From CAVQCT01 sp964371785 (GTDB lineage: Bacteria; Zixibacteria; MSB-5A5; GN15; FEB-12): a DNA stretch of 64,000 nucleotides. This document shows, one piece after another, positions 15,989-24,848 of this stretch. The notes under the pieces were generated by a model. That model did no database searches, was not told where the DNA came from, and was given only the letters and a program-made list of their open reading frames with translations. The first letter of the stretch is position 1. The number at the start of each line of letters is the position of its first letter. Made by a program: the position numbers and the translations under genes. The DNA is taken from positions 372,001 through 436,000 of the forward strand of contig CAYJOL010000001.1 in NCBI GenBank assembly GCA_964371785.1, in the 5' to 3' direction.

Positions 15989-16831
15989 TCAGGATTCAAG
16001 TCCTTTCAAATAAGCTGCCACGCACTCACTCAGTTCATCCGCATAGCCTCCTTCAAGCACAGAGAAAGTCGGCGTGCCTAACCTACTGATTTCCCTTCCT
16101 ATCTTCTCGAATGAGGTTATCTCCAGATTCATGTCAGTAATCGGGTCGCCCTTGAAGCTATCAAACCCGGCTGAGACCGCAAGAAGGTCAGGTCTGAAAT
16201 GCCTCACTTCGCCGAGCGCGCGGGTGAATGTTTCAAAATGCTCGGCCTCCGATATCCCAGCTGGAAGCGGGAAGTTCAGGCAATTGCCTTCCGATCGGAG
16301 ACCAGATTCCGGAAATAACGGGCTCTGATGCAAGGAGATGTAGAGCACGTGCGAATTGCCGAGAAAAATACTCTGGGTTCCATTACCATGGTGGCAGTCA
16401 AAATCAATAATAGCCACCTTGTCCAAATGCTTCAGGGCAGTCTGAACAGCGACTGCAATGTTATTGAAGTAACAGAAGCCCGCGACGGAATCGCGACCGG
16501 CGTGATGTCCCGGAGGACGCATGAGTGAGAACGCCGGAGTCCCACTGATCGCCCTTTGGGCCGCCATTACCGCCGCGCCCGCCGATAGGCTGGCGTATTG
16601 GAAAATGTGCGGATAGGCCGGCGTGTCCCAGTCGACAAAACTACCCAATTGCACCCGTTCAATGTGAGCCGACGAGTGAACGCTCTTAAGCTCGCTCTCC
16701 TCGGCAGGTGAAGGTGCTATAACCCGGTGCGCAAAGCCAATCAGGTTAACCGTGCTGCTTACCCGCCGGGCGGACTCCGGATGCCCCGGCTGTCCATACT
16801 CCAAACACTTTTCGGTATAAATAATATCCAC
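15989..16831 (-). CDS. Histone-deacetylase-family hydrolase (HDAC/AcuC-like)
   Basis: 280 residues of the arginase/deacetylase fold, predicted to remove acyl groups from proteins or polyamines with a bound zinc. Motifs in order: MRPPGHHAG (catalytic His109/His110), GFCYFNNIAVA, IIDFDCHHGNGT (zinc ligands Asp145 and His147), SAGFDS (third zinc Asp) and LEGGY (transition-state Tyr). The start is GTG at 16831, with GGAAGGGA 7 nt upstream. It is the first gene of the run HDAC - archease - rtcB, with 25 bp to archease. Bacterial members act on acetoin-pathway enzymes or acetylpolyamines; the partner here is unknown, and the association with RNA ligase genes is unusual in my experience. Confidence 0.93.
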   Translation of the reverse strand: MDIIYTEKCLEYGQPGHPESARRVSSTVNLIGFAHRVIAPSPAEESELKSVHSSAHIERVQLGSFVDWDTPAYPHIFQYASLSAGAAVMAAQRAISGTPAFSLMRPPGHHAGRDSVAGFCYFNNIAVAVQTALKHLDKVAIIDFDCHHGNGTQSIFLGNSHVLYISLHQSPLFPESGLRSEGNCLNFPLPAGISEAEHFETFTRALGEVRHFRPDLLAVSAGFDSFKGDPITDMNLEITSFEKIGREISRLGTPTFSVLEGGYADELSECVAAYLKGLES

Positions 16832-17030
16832 GGGTTCGTCCCTTCCTATTTCTAATTAAGGTGAAGGCGAGCAAACTGTCAACTGGTCGTTGCGAAGTCG
16901 TGTGCGAGACCATGTTGGCGCCGGGCCGACAGAGCATCGGGCCCCGCAACAGATTTTACGCTATACAATGGCCGGTTGGAGTATATATTTATATTGACTG
17001 TTCCAAGACGCTGACGGAGGTTACGCTCAG

Positions 17031-17897
17031 ATGCCAAAATGTTTCTTTGTCAGTGACCTGCATGGTTCGCCGGAGAAGTTTTACCGGTTGTTCGAAGCCA
17101 TTGAAGGCGAGCAACCCAGCGCAGTATTTCTCGGCGGAGACCTGTTGCCACATGCGCGCTCCTGCGTTTCAAGCATGAATCTGGAACATCGGGATTTCAT
17201 CAACGACTTCCTGGTTGGTCACTTGTTGCGCCTCAGGGAAAAAACTCCCCGTTTCTATCCCAGGATATTCCTTATTCTTGGTAACGATGACGCGCGGTTC
17301 GAGGAAGCCGCTATCATGGATGCTGCGGCGAAAGAAGTGTGGGAATATATCTCAGAACGGAAAGTGTCGTATGGCTCGTATGTTGTGTTCGGATATCCCT
17401 TCACCCCTCCGTCCCCTTTCCAGTTGAAGGATTGGGAGCGGTATGACATCTCTCGTTATGTCGATCCCGGGAGCGTGTCACCCGAAGAAGGGCTGCGCAC
17501 CAAGCCAGTTTCCGACTACCAGAAGAAATTCACGACCATACGACAGGATCTGGCCGAGCTGGTCAATGACGACGATCTGGATAGAGCAATTATGTTGTTT
17601 CATGCTCCGCCGTATAAGACGAATTTGGACCGGGCCGATCTGGACGGAAAGTCGATCGACCATGTGCTATTGGACGTTCATGTTGGGAGTATGGCCATTC
17701 GGGAGTTGATAGAAGATCGTCAACCGATGTTGACACTTCATGGGCACGTGCATGAGTCCACCCGCCTGACCGGTTCATGGCGGCAACGCATCGGGCGCAC
17801 CCTCTCCTTCAACGCCGCCCATGAGGGTCCGGAGCTTGCGCTGATAAGATTCGATCCGGATCATCCCGAAGATGCTGTTCGCTATTTACTTTTCTGA
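17031..17897 (+). CDS. Calcineurin-like metallophosphoesterase
   Basis: 288 residues with the ordered metallophosphoesterase motifs: VSDLHGS (residues 7-13), LGGDLLPH, LGNDD (the usual GNHE/D block), LFHAPPY and LHGHVHES. The di-metal site is therefore complete. The substrate is unknown. The ATG at 17031 has a strong GGAGGT 9 nt upstream. Its last 12 bases overlap the 3' end of the convergent PEP-binding gene, so the two transcripts are complementary over their ends. The 199 bp upstream (shared with the divergent deacetylase operon) is AT-rich near 16980-17000 and probably holds the promoter. Confidence 0.9.
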   Translation: MPKCFFVSDLHGSPEKFYRLFEAIEGEQPSAVFLGGDLLPHARSCVSSMNLEHRDFINDFLVGHLLRLREKTPRFYPRIFLILGNDDARFEEAAIMDAAAKEVWEYISERKVSYGSYVVFGYPFTPPSPFQLKDWERYDISRYVDPGSVSPEEGLRTKPVSDYQKKFTTIRQDLAELVNDDDLDRAIMLFHAPPYKTNLDRADLDGKSIDHVLLDVHVGSMAIRELIEDRQPMLTLHGHVHESTRLTGSWRQRIGRTLSFNAAHEGPELALIRFDPDHPEDAVRYLLF

Positions 17898-20800
17898 CGG
17901 CAGCCTTTTCATCAATGGCAGCGGGCGGGCGGAATCCGTAATCGCGTTTATCTTGGCCGCGTAACTTGTCTTTCGGCGAATATCCTCGTCCGTAATAATG
18001 TGAACATCGAGCAGTCGCTCGGTATCATATCCCGTCTTAAGGTAGTTGATCCGTCCCAGAGCCAGACTCCAGCCTTCCAGCCAGTGATCAAGCAGAACCA
18101 GCTGATGGGTGTCGCCGGTGACGTGGATTAAGATATCGATATCGCTGGCCGCCGCCGCCGTGGCGTTCTTCGTGCTGCCAAAGACGTAGAATCCTTTCAC
18201 ACCGAATCGTACCGGGTCAATACACGACGCAATGTGCTCAGCCATTTGGTATCGCCAGCGCCAACTACTGTCGCCGGTTTTTTCTTCGAAGAACTGGCGT
18301 ATGTCCGTTTCGTCAATCTCCGAAGAACGCGGGCTCAGCAACGCAATCGCCTCATCAAGGTCCGCGTTCATGAGCACACGAAGGACGTGGCCGTTGGTGG
18401 TGGAAGGAACATCAATCAGGCTGATAGTATCGATCAGCCGCTCACAGTCGGGCAGGACCTGACAGAGAATATTGGTCGAGCTATGAAGGAATCTTTCATT
18501 GAAGATGATTCCGGGGTCATCCGGGTACAGCGGCAGGTAGCGTATTCTCGCCTCGACCAGATCCTGGAAGAAATGCGTACCAAAAGAGAGATCCGGCGTA
18601 TAATTGCCTTTCTTGCGGGCAACTTCAATAAGCATAGCTGTGTTATTGATATCGGAATAGGTAACGGCCACGCCGAGTTTGATATCACCGCGACTTCCCC
18701 ATCGACCCGGACCAATCAGGATAAACTGGCGTTTGGGCAGAAGCTTGTTCAGCTTGCCAACCGCCCGGCCGACCTCTATCAGCTCTTCCCGGCTGGTGAT
18801 TTCACTGTACTTGTCCGGATCCACATAGACGATATGTGTGATATCGGGCACGCGGCCGTTTGAGACATACCGCTTGGCCGTAAAGACAACTTGTTCTTCC
18901 GGAACATCTTTGGGTATCAACGCCGCTTTGCTACTGTCGGTGTGGCTCTGAGGACGACACTGGAGCAAATATAGATCCTTGCCGTCATGAGCGAACTCTA
19001 TATCGACCGGCACCCCCATCGTCTTTTCGAGAAGTTGGAGCACCGAATGAATCTGACTGATGAACGGTGAATCGGTTAGCAGGCCATCGAAGGTGACAAT
19101 AAGGTCATCTTCGTCGAAATCTATTTGCATGCCAAGCGGCTTCCTGATGTGGCCGGAGTCATGTATCGAGACAATCCGATTGACATTCGGGAACTCATAG
19201 CCAAAACGTTTCAACAGGGTCCTTGTCTCAACCGTCTCGAACGTGTTTCGCTTCAAATTGATGACGTCGATATATCGCGGCGCATACCGCAGGATGTCAT
19301 CGACCGACACATTTACTCTCAATCCCGGCTGTCCGGGCGCGAACATAACCGGATAGTCGTCGCTGAGGCGGTCAACCGCGCGCGTACCAAGTCCGGGGAC
19401 CATACGCACCAATCCATCTTCCCGTCTGATCCGGGGCGACCAGCGGAATTCGTTTCGGCTGAACGCGACTCCGGCAAACACCGGCATGAAATAGTCACCT
19501 ACCTGGGTCCCTACCACCTCCTGGATCATGATACCCATCTCTTCGCCGAAATCGATCAATCCTTTCTCGGCCCGGTATTCTATGGGATCGGGTCCGAAGG
19601 TCGACGCGTAGACTTCGGCAATGGCGTCGAGCAATGCCTCCAGGCGTTTCTGCTTGCTTCCCTGATTGGCTATAAATACACTTCTATACTTGCCCGAAAA
19701 GGCGGCTCCCATACGATCTTCAAGCAGGCTCGAGCTGCGTACAATGAGCGGTTTCTCGCCGAAATCATCGAGCGCTACCGATAGCCCCTTGACTATTTCC
19801 GACGGAAAGTGTGAATTTTTGAATGTATGTACGATGTGCGGAAATTCGAACCTGACTTGATCGATCTCCTTGTATTTCTGCTCCACTATCTCGTCGAGAT
19901 TGTTGTAGTGCATGAAATGGAGCAACATGTCCGATGTAATGTACCACGTTTTGGGAATCTTGAGGGTCATGTGCCCATTTCCGTCTTCCTTGTGGCTTTC
20001 AATTATTCGCGCGGCCAGATACATGCCTGCGCTCTTGCCGCCCAGCTTACCGTGACTCTCGGTCGTAAAAATGATCGTGTTCAGCAGTTCATAGAAATCA
20101 GTGATGTTGATGAAGTGCTTGGCGACATTCAGGAACTTCAACTGGTCGGACAAGAACCGTCGGATGAGCGATACGACGATACCTTTCTTGCTCGGGGAAA
20201 GCAGGTCATCGCCCCGCGAAGACGCGGTGTGGTAAAAGCGTCGGACCGCGTCCGCGACTTCCGATAGCGAGAGATTCCGATTTACCACCTGGACCAGAAA
20301 GCTCAACTTGTCTTCCTGAATCCACTTCTGGATCAGGCTGAGCAGCTCGTCATCCGGTATGTTTTCGTCGGCAATTCGGAATACTTCACCGCTCAGGAGG
20401 ATCGGGAAGGCGACGTTTCGTTTTTGGTGAGCGATATTGGAGCCTTCAATGCCATCATCGCGATCACCCTGTTCGGCCATACTGGAGTCTTTGAGCAGAC
20501 GCTCGGCTTCTTCGACGCCGCTCCAGCACAAATGATTGAGCATCTTGTGCGAAATATTGGTGAAGAGCGCCTGATCGGTTTGTTTAAGCAGGTTGAGAAC
20601 CACCTGCCACTCCCCCCGGCGGTGTTCTGAAATATCGCGCCGTGCGCTGTGCCATTGTTCGTAGATATGTTTCATCTGGTTGTGCAGGATGAAGTGGCCG
20701 AGGCGGTCTGAGATCGTCTGGATGAGCTTGAGTTCCTCTTTGAGGAACGGGCCGTCATCCGCCGGCGGCATCTCCTCGATATAATAGACACTCACCGTCC

Positions 20801-21083
20801 CGACTATTCTCTCCTGCACCTTGATGTCGGAACTTATCACCCACCGGGATTCTTTAAAGTCCGGGCCGACATAAATGTCGTTGTCGATCATTATCTTTAC
20901 CCGACAGATGTCCGGGTATTGCCATCCGGGAGGAATCGCCTCGATTATCTCACCGCAGACCTCACCGATTTCCGCATCCGGCCGATTGAGCAGTTCTTCA
21001 ATGCGGTACAGACAGTTGAGTTCTTTCGCGCGCTCCTGGAGTGACTCCAGCAACTTATCAATCGATTTCTTGTTGTCATCCAT
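17886..21083 (-). CDS. GAF-like + PEP/pyruvate-binding ATP-grasp + nucleotidyltransferase protein
   Basis: 1065 residues. About 10-150 form a GAF-like sensor domain (ELNCLYRIEELLN..., IPPGWQYPDI, GPFLKEELKLIQTISDRLG). About 330-720 match the ATP-grasp/PEP-binding N-domain of PEP synthase and pyruvate phosphate dikinase (RSSSLLEDRMGAAFSGKY, MIQEVVGTQVGDYFMPVFAG). There is no phosphohistidine swivel domain and no PEP TIM barrel, so it cannot be a complete PEP synthase. Near 800-890 is a region shared with the next gene upstream (LIGPGRWGSRGDIKLGVAV, SFGTHFFQDL). The last 110 residues carry a nucleotidyltransferase signature (FGSTKN...SDIDILIHV). The start overlaps the preceding gene by 8 bp. 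The biochemical function of this family is unknown to me; a phosphotransfer or regulatory role is a guess. Confidence 0.82.
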   Translation of the reverse strand: MDDNKKSIDKLLESLQERAKELNCLYRIEELLNRPDAEIGEVCGEIIEAIPPGWQYPDICRVKIMIDNDIYVGPDFKESRWVISSDIKVQERIVGTVSVYYIEEMPPADDGPFLKEELKLIQTISDRLGHFILHNQMKHIYEQWHSARRDISEHRRGEWQVVLNLLKQTDQALFTNISHKMLNHLCWSGVEEAERLLKDSSMAEQGDRDDGIEGSNIAHQKRNVAFPILLSGEVFRIADENIPDDELLSLIQKWIQEDKLSFLVQVVNRNLSLSEVADAVRRFYHTASSRGDDLLSPSKKGIVVSLIRRFLSDQLKFLNVAKHFINITDFYELLNTIIFTTESHGKLGGKSAGMYLAARIIESHKEDGNGHMTLKIPKTWYITSDMLLHFMHYNNLDEIVEQKYKEIDQVRFEFPHIVHTFKNSHFPSEIVKGLSVALDDFGEKPLIVRSSSLLEDRMGAAFSGKYRSVFIANQGSKQKRLEALLDAIAEVYASTFGPDPIEYRAEKGLIDFGEEMGIMIQEVVGTQVGDYFMPVFAGVAFSRNEFRWSPRIRREDGLVRMVPGLGTRAVDRLSDDYPVMFAPGQPGLRVNVSVDDILRYAPRYIDVINLKRNTFETVETRTLLKRFGYEFPNVNRIVSIHDSGHIRKPLGMQIDFDEDDLIVTFDGLLTDSPFISQIHSVLQLLEKTMGVPVDIEFAHDGKDLYLLQCRPQSHTDSSKAALIPKDVPEEQVVFTAKRYVSNGRVPDITHIVYVDPDKYSEITSREELIEVGRAVGKLNKLLPKRQFILIGPGRWGSRGDIKLGVAVTYSDINNTAMLIEVARKKGNYTPDLSFGTHFFQDLVEARIRYLPLYPDDPGIIFNERFLHSSTNILCQVLPDCERLIDTISLIDVPSTTNGHVLRVLMNADLDEAIALLSPRSSEIDETDIRQFFEEKTGDSSWRWRYQMAEHIASCIDPVRFGVKGFYVFGSTKNATAAAASDIDILIHVTGDTHQLVLLDHWLEGWSLALGRINYLKTGYDTERLLDVHIITDEDIRRKTSYAAKINAITDSARPLPLMKRLPSEK

Positions 21084-22845
21084 GTATCACCACCCCGCGT
21101 CTATTTTTCCCATCTACTTTTATCGATAGCGGTCGACCTAATCGGACGTGCCGCACAAATTGTGTTTCATGTATCGCCGGCTGGGCATTTAACCACTCCC
21201 AGCTAATCTTATACTGTCCGGAATGACGGACCGAAAGATAACAAACCCCGAAACTGCTCAAATTATGGAAGAAATGCGATCCCTGACTCAGTTCTACGTC
21301 CATCTCCGGTAGAGTGGCCTCTACCAGCACACCCGTGGCAGAAATCTGACCCCAGTTTACAGGTATCCCAAGCCATGGGTCAGAACTTCCCCACCTGCCA
21401 AAGCCGATCAACAGGTAACGGATTCTGTCGGCTGACGCCGCTTGATTGATACTATCAAGATCCGAAGCAATCTGTCGCGTATTTTTAGCCTCAAACACTT
21501 CCGGTTTCACATATACTATATCCTGAATATCCGTAATCACCGCGTTTCCCATGACCGCCTCTGACGCCAACACTACATTCTTTCCGGTCATCTCATCGGG
21601 CTGGAGCTCGACCTCTTCATGTGAGACTACCATTGGGCGAACCTGAAGAAATCCAAATCGAACTGTCGGCCCGGAAGATGGATCTATTGTCACGGCAAAC
21701 TCGATTTCCACTTCGCCGCCGGTCTCCGCCTTACACACAGACATCACATCGCGAACGACATCATTGAAAGGAAACTCTTCCAGTTTAAGCAGGGGCGCGA
21801 AGTTAACCACGCGGGGACCATCGGCGCCAATCCCCATGACGATCCGATCATTGCGGCTGACATATGTCGACGCAATCTGTTCGAGTGTTCCATCGAACTC
21901 GGCATCGGCCAGATTCCCCTTTAACAGGTATTCGGTTTCGCGCAAAGGGTCATAAGCCGGCGGCTTTCCCATATTGACGGACCAGAATTCTGTCTGGGTC
22001 TGCTTAAGCATGTCGGCTGTCGAATTGAAAGGCGGCACGGCCGACGGAAAACTGGGTGAATAGTTCCAGCTGACACCGTCGTCGACAATGGTCTTGCCGA
22101 GCCCTAAGGCCAGCGACACCACGCCATCCTCAGGATCGGGATTGCCAAAGGGATAGAAGTTATATGTCCGCGCCACACCGGAGACGTCCGGATAGTATCT
22201 CTCACCGTGCCGGAGGCCGACCACCTCCTGTATGATCACGGCCATTTTCTCGCTCCCGATTTGCTGACCGGCCGCACGCAGATAGTCACGCGCCGACTTG
22301 AAAAATGTCGACGCATAGACGAGCTTGATCGCATCGATAAGCAGATGAAAACGACTGTCGGCGTCCGGTTGATTATTTGGAATCATTTTAGTAGTGTAGA
22401 CACCGGCGAAAGGACGGTACATGGCGTCTTCAAGCAGGCTGGATGATCTTACCGCCAGCGGAGTGTGAACTTTCTCAATCAGGCCCCGAAGATCCCCGAC
22501 AATGTCCACAGGAAATTCCGCGTGATGAAACGCATGCGCAATGCGGTCGTCAGGGGCATCCGACAGTGCGATCTCATAGAGATTGTTGAGCTTCATGAAA
22601 CTGTCGAACACATCGGTGCCAATCACCGTCAGAATCGGAATGGACAGGAAGACATTTTCGGTTTTCCGCGTATCGACCCGGGATAGCAGGCGCTCCCGAA
22701 CATATGCCAGTCCGCTGGCCTTGCCACCAATAGGACCCGACCCGATGCCGGTAAATGTCTCGGAAGATCCAAAGAGGTCCCGCTGAAAGTATGGCAGGTT
22801 TTCGACCATCAACAGCTTGCGTGTTTCGCCTACGGGAACGTTCAC
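21076..22845 (-). CDS. PEP/pyruvate-binding ATP-grasp protein, PEP synthase-like but truncated
   Basis: 589 residues. It begins with GIGSGPIGGKASGLAYVRER, the GGKxxxL loop of PEP-synthase-like ATP-grasp domains, then VRSSSLLEDAMYRPFAGVY and VIIQEVVGLRHGERYYPDVS. The C-terminal region shares GFGRWGSSDPWLGIPV and SQGSHFFHNL with the downstream gene, marking a common uncharacterised domain. It has no His-phosphocarrier domain or PEP-binding barrel. Start GTG at 22845, with GGAG 6 nt upstream. It is translationally coupled to the larger paralogue-like gene that follows. Homologues are often annotated phosphoenolpyruvate synthase, which the missing domains make unsafe. Confidence 0.82.
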   Translation of the reverse strand: MNVPVGETRKLLMVENLPYFQRDLFGSSETFTGIGSGPIGGKASGLAYVRERLLSRVDTRKTENVFLSIPILTVIGTDVFDSFMKLNNLYEIALSDAPDDRIAHAFHHAEFPVDIVGDLRGLIEKVHTPLAVRSSSLLEDAMYRPFAGVYTTKMIPNNQPDADSRFHLLIDAIKLVYASTFFKSARDYLRAAGQQIGSEKMAVIIQEVVGLRHGERYYPDVSGVARTYNFYPFGNPDPEDGVVSLALGLGKTIVDDGVSWNYSPSFPSAVPPFNSTADMLKQTQTEFWSVNMGKPPAYDPLRETEYLLKGNLADAEFDGTLEQIASTYVSRNDRIVMGIGADGPRVVNFAPLLKLEEFPFNDVVRDVMSVCKAETGGEVEIEFAVTIDPSSGPTVRFGFLQVRPMVVSHEEVELQPDEMTGKNVVLASEAVMGNAVITDIQDIVYVKPEVFEAKNTRQIASDLDSINQAASADRIRYLLIGFGRWGSSDPWLGIPVNWGQISATGVLVEATLPEMDVELSQGSHFFHNLSSFGVCYLSVRHSGQYKISWEWLNAQPAIHETQFVRHVRLGRPLSIKVDGKNRRGVVIHG

Positions 22846-22929
22846 CAGTCACTCCACTCTTAAGTCGCTACCTGAAACATAAGATAGCAGGCCCGCATTA
22901 CAAATAAAACAGTAAACTGCCGATACAGA

Positions 22930-22965
22930 AAGGCTGTTCGGGGGGAGGTCCTCCCAAACAGCCTT
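22930..22965 (-). terminator. Strong hairpin downstream of glutamate dehydrogenase
   Basis: AAGGCTGTT pairs perfectly with AACAGCCTT, enclosing a second GGGAGG/CCTCCC stem, 35 bp past the gdhA stop codon. The minus-strand downstream side (TCTGTATCGG...) lacks a clear U-tract, so it may be a terminator or a 3'-end-stabilising structure. Confidence 0.6.
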
Positions 22966-22999
22966 GTCACTATTTCTTACAGAATTGAAAGTTATCTCA

Positions 23000-24286
23000 T
23001 CAAACCCATCCGCGGTCGCGGCAGGCCTGCGCAACTCTGCTGACGGCAATGACGTATGCTGCGTCGCGCATATACAGCTTCCGCTTGCGGGCCAGGTCAC
23101 TGACTGCTATGAACGCGGCGGTCATCTTGATGTCGAGCTTTCCGAGTACTTCGTCTTTTTCCCAGAAGTAGTTCATGTTGCTCTGGACCTGCTCAAAATA
23201 GCTGCAGGTCACCCCACCGGCATTAGCCAGGAAGTCGGGAATTATGAAAATCCCTCGCTTTTCAATCACCCGGTCTGCTTCCGGCGTGGTCGGACCATTG
23301 GCGCCTTCGGCGATTACCCGGACGCGCTTGCTGATCTTGTCCACGTTGTCCTTGGTGATCTGGTTTTCAATGGCCGCGGGAATCAGAATGTCAACTTCCT
23401 GCTCAATCCAGGCACCGCCAGGCAGGACTTCGTAACCAAGCCCTTTCGCCTTGTCCTTGTTGATGCCGCCGAAACGATCCGTGATCGAAAGCAATTGATC
23501 CGGATCGACCCCGGACATCCTGCGGAAGGAGTACGAAGTCTGGTCTTCCTGGTCCCAACTGGATACGCAAATAACCTTGCCACCCATCTGCTGATAGAGC
23601 TTGATGGCATACTGAGCTACGTTACCAAATCCCTGCACCGAGGCTACGGTGTCCTGGGGACGCATATTCAGTTCTTTGAGCGCCTCGCGCAGCGTGTACA
23701 CGACCCCGAAGCCGGTCGCTTCGGTACGACCAAGCGAACCACCCATACCCACCGGCTTGCCGGTGATGAATCCCGGATATTTGCCGCCGTGAATGAGCTC
23801 GAACTCATCGAGCATCCAGAGCATGTGCTGTGAGGATGTCATGACGTCAGGCGCCGGGACATCGGAAACCGGACCGACATTCTTCGCTAACTGGCGAATC
23901 CAGCCGCGGCAGATGAGCTCCTGCTCCCGCATACTCAGATTGTGTGGATCGCAGATCACGCCGCCTTTGCCGCCGCCCAATGGTATATCGACAACCGAGC
24001 ACTTCCAGGTCATCCACATCGACAGCGCTCTCACGGTATCGATAGTCTCCTGCGGATGGAAACGGATGCCGCCCTTTGACGGTCCGCGGGCGTCGTTATG
24101 CTGTGAACGAAATCCCCGGAATACCTTCACCGTACCGTCGTCCATGCGCACCGGAATGCTGAAATGAAATTCCCGCATGGGGTTTCTCAGCAGTTCTCTG
24201 GTGGCGGAGTCCAGCTCAAGGAAATCGGCTACTTTATCGAATTGAGCCTGAGCCATCGTAAAGGGATTAAAAGCCTCGCTACTCAT
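23000..24286 (-). CDS. gdhA: Glu/Leu/Phe/Val dehydrogenase family, glutamate dehydrogenase
   Basis: 428 residues, a normal length for the hexameric enzyme that interconverts glutamate with 2-oxoglutarate and ammonia. The substrate site is visible in RGFRSQHNDARGPSKGGIRF and in the catalytic lysine motif VDIPLGGGKGGVICDP. The dinucleotide-binding region has VQGFGNVAQYAIKL. The C-terminus has the ANAGGVTCSYFEQVQ block. The ribosome site AAAGGTGAAG precedes the ATG. It is transcribed alone, with its own promoter and a leader of about 165 nt (see 24349-24381 and 24458-24486). Whether NAD or NADP is used cannot be decided by eye. Confidence 0.95.
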   Translation of the reverse strand: MSSEAFNPFTMAQAQFDKVADFLELDSATRELLRNPMREFHFSIPVRMDDGTVKVFRGFRSQHNDARGPSKGGIRFHPQETIDTVRALSMWMTWKCSVVDIPLGGGKGGVICDPHNLSMREQELICRGWIRQLAKNVGPVSDVPAPDVMTSSQHMLWMLDEFELIHGGKYPGFITGKPVGMGGSLGRTEATGFGVVYTLREALKELNMRPQDTVASVQGFGNVAQYAIKLYQQMGGKVICVSSWDQEDQTSYSFRRMSGVDPDQLLSITDRFGGINKDKAKGLGYEVLPGGAWIEQEVDILIPAAIENQITKDNVDKISKRVRVIAEGANGPTTPEADRVIEKRGIFIIPDFLANAGGVTCSYFEQVQSNMNYFWEKDEVLGKLDIKMTAAFIAVSDLARKRKLYMRDAAYVIAVSRVAQACRDRGWV

Positions 24287-24348
24287 TTTACTTCACCTTT
24301 CTGAGAATCGAAACGTCCGCCGCATCAGCATACTAACCATACATGGAC

Positions 24349-24381
24349 GCCGAATCAGGTCGGCATTGACCGCAATTCGGC
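24349..24381 (-). other. Hairpin in the gdhA 5' leader
   Basis: GCCGAAT and ATTCGGC pair as an outer 7-bp stem, and GGTC/GACC pair as an inner 4-bp stem separated by small internal loops. The structure would form in the untranslated leader, about 65 nt upstream of the start codon. I do not recognise a known riboswitch in it. Confidence 0.45.
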
Positions 24382-24457
24382 TTCTAGTGTCCAGTACACC
24401 GGATGTCGGCAGTTATTACTTCTTCCAAATCCGATTATGTTACAAAATTCACAAGGT

Positions 24458-24486
24458 ACCATATAATGAGAATGTCAACTTGTCAA
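24458..24486 (-). promoter_or_regulatory. Predicted sigma-70-type promoter of gdhA
   Basis: On the minus strand TTGACA (24486-24481), a 17-bp spacer and TATGGT (24463-24458) form a near-consensus promoter. Transcription would start near 24451, giving a leader of about 165 nt before the ATG at 24286. Confidence 0.6.
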
Positions 24487-24788
24487 GAAGATTTCGGATT
24501 AAAATGACAGAACCCGGATGATTTGGCCCGCAAGTTTATGGTAAACTCGATAGCATTTCAATGGTTCAAAGTCAACAAAACGGCTCATGATTCGAAGGTT
24601 AGCAAGAGAATATGTGATTTTTTTCACAATCCTCCAGCATTGTACCTGCCGCATACTCCCCCTTTCCCCGAACATTCAGATCCCGCCGACACCGGTTGTC
24701 CCGACTGTGACTGATAAACCCAATAGCAACCCTCCGATTTTCCGCCGGAGTAGAATTTCAGAAAATTTTCGACTGTGGATGCAGACGA

Positions 24789-24816
24789 AAGAAGCGACTC
24801 CAGTGAGTCGCTTCTT
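24789..24816. terminator. Terminator-like hairpin at the end of the cytochrome operon
   Basis: A perfect 12-bp stem (AAGAAGCGACTC / GAGTCGCTTCTT) with a CAGT loop, 32 bp beyond the stop of the 16-haem cytochrome gene. A CTATTTTT run follows on the plus strand and TTCTTTCGTC on the minus strand, so it may work in either direction. Confidence 0.75.
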
Positions 24817-24848
24817 CTATTTTTCCGCTGATCTAGCAAGCAGCCCGT

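Larger units (their letters stand above)
24287..24848. other. Intergenic region between gdhA and the cytochrome operon
   Basis: 562 bp with no credible gene. From left to right it holds the gdhA ribosome site and leader with a long hairpin, the gdhA promoter (minus strand), an AT-rich stretch, and a terminator-type hairpin at the end of the cytochrome operon. A plus-strand GTTACA-17-TATAAT at 24439-24467 overlaps the gdhA promoter but leads to no plus-strand gene. Confidence 0.7.

Noticed and set aside
18234..20267. Plus-strand open frames of 146-219 codons opposite the large PEP-binding gene
   Set aside because: Shadow frames of a real gene; no recognisable protein pattern and no ribosome site.
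17886..22845. Two phosphoenolpyruvate synthase genes
   Set aside because: Both lack the phosphohistidine domain and the C-terminal PEP-binding barrel needed for the reaction.
24439..24467. Plus-strand promoter GTTACA-17-TATAAT
   Set aside because: Good sequence match, but no plus-strand gene follows for kilobases; probably a by-product of the AT-rich gdhA promoter.
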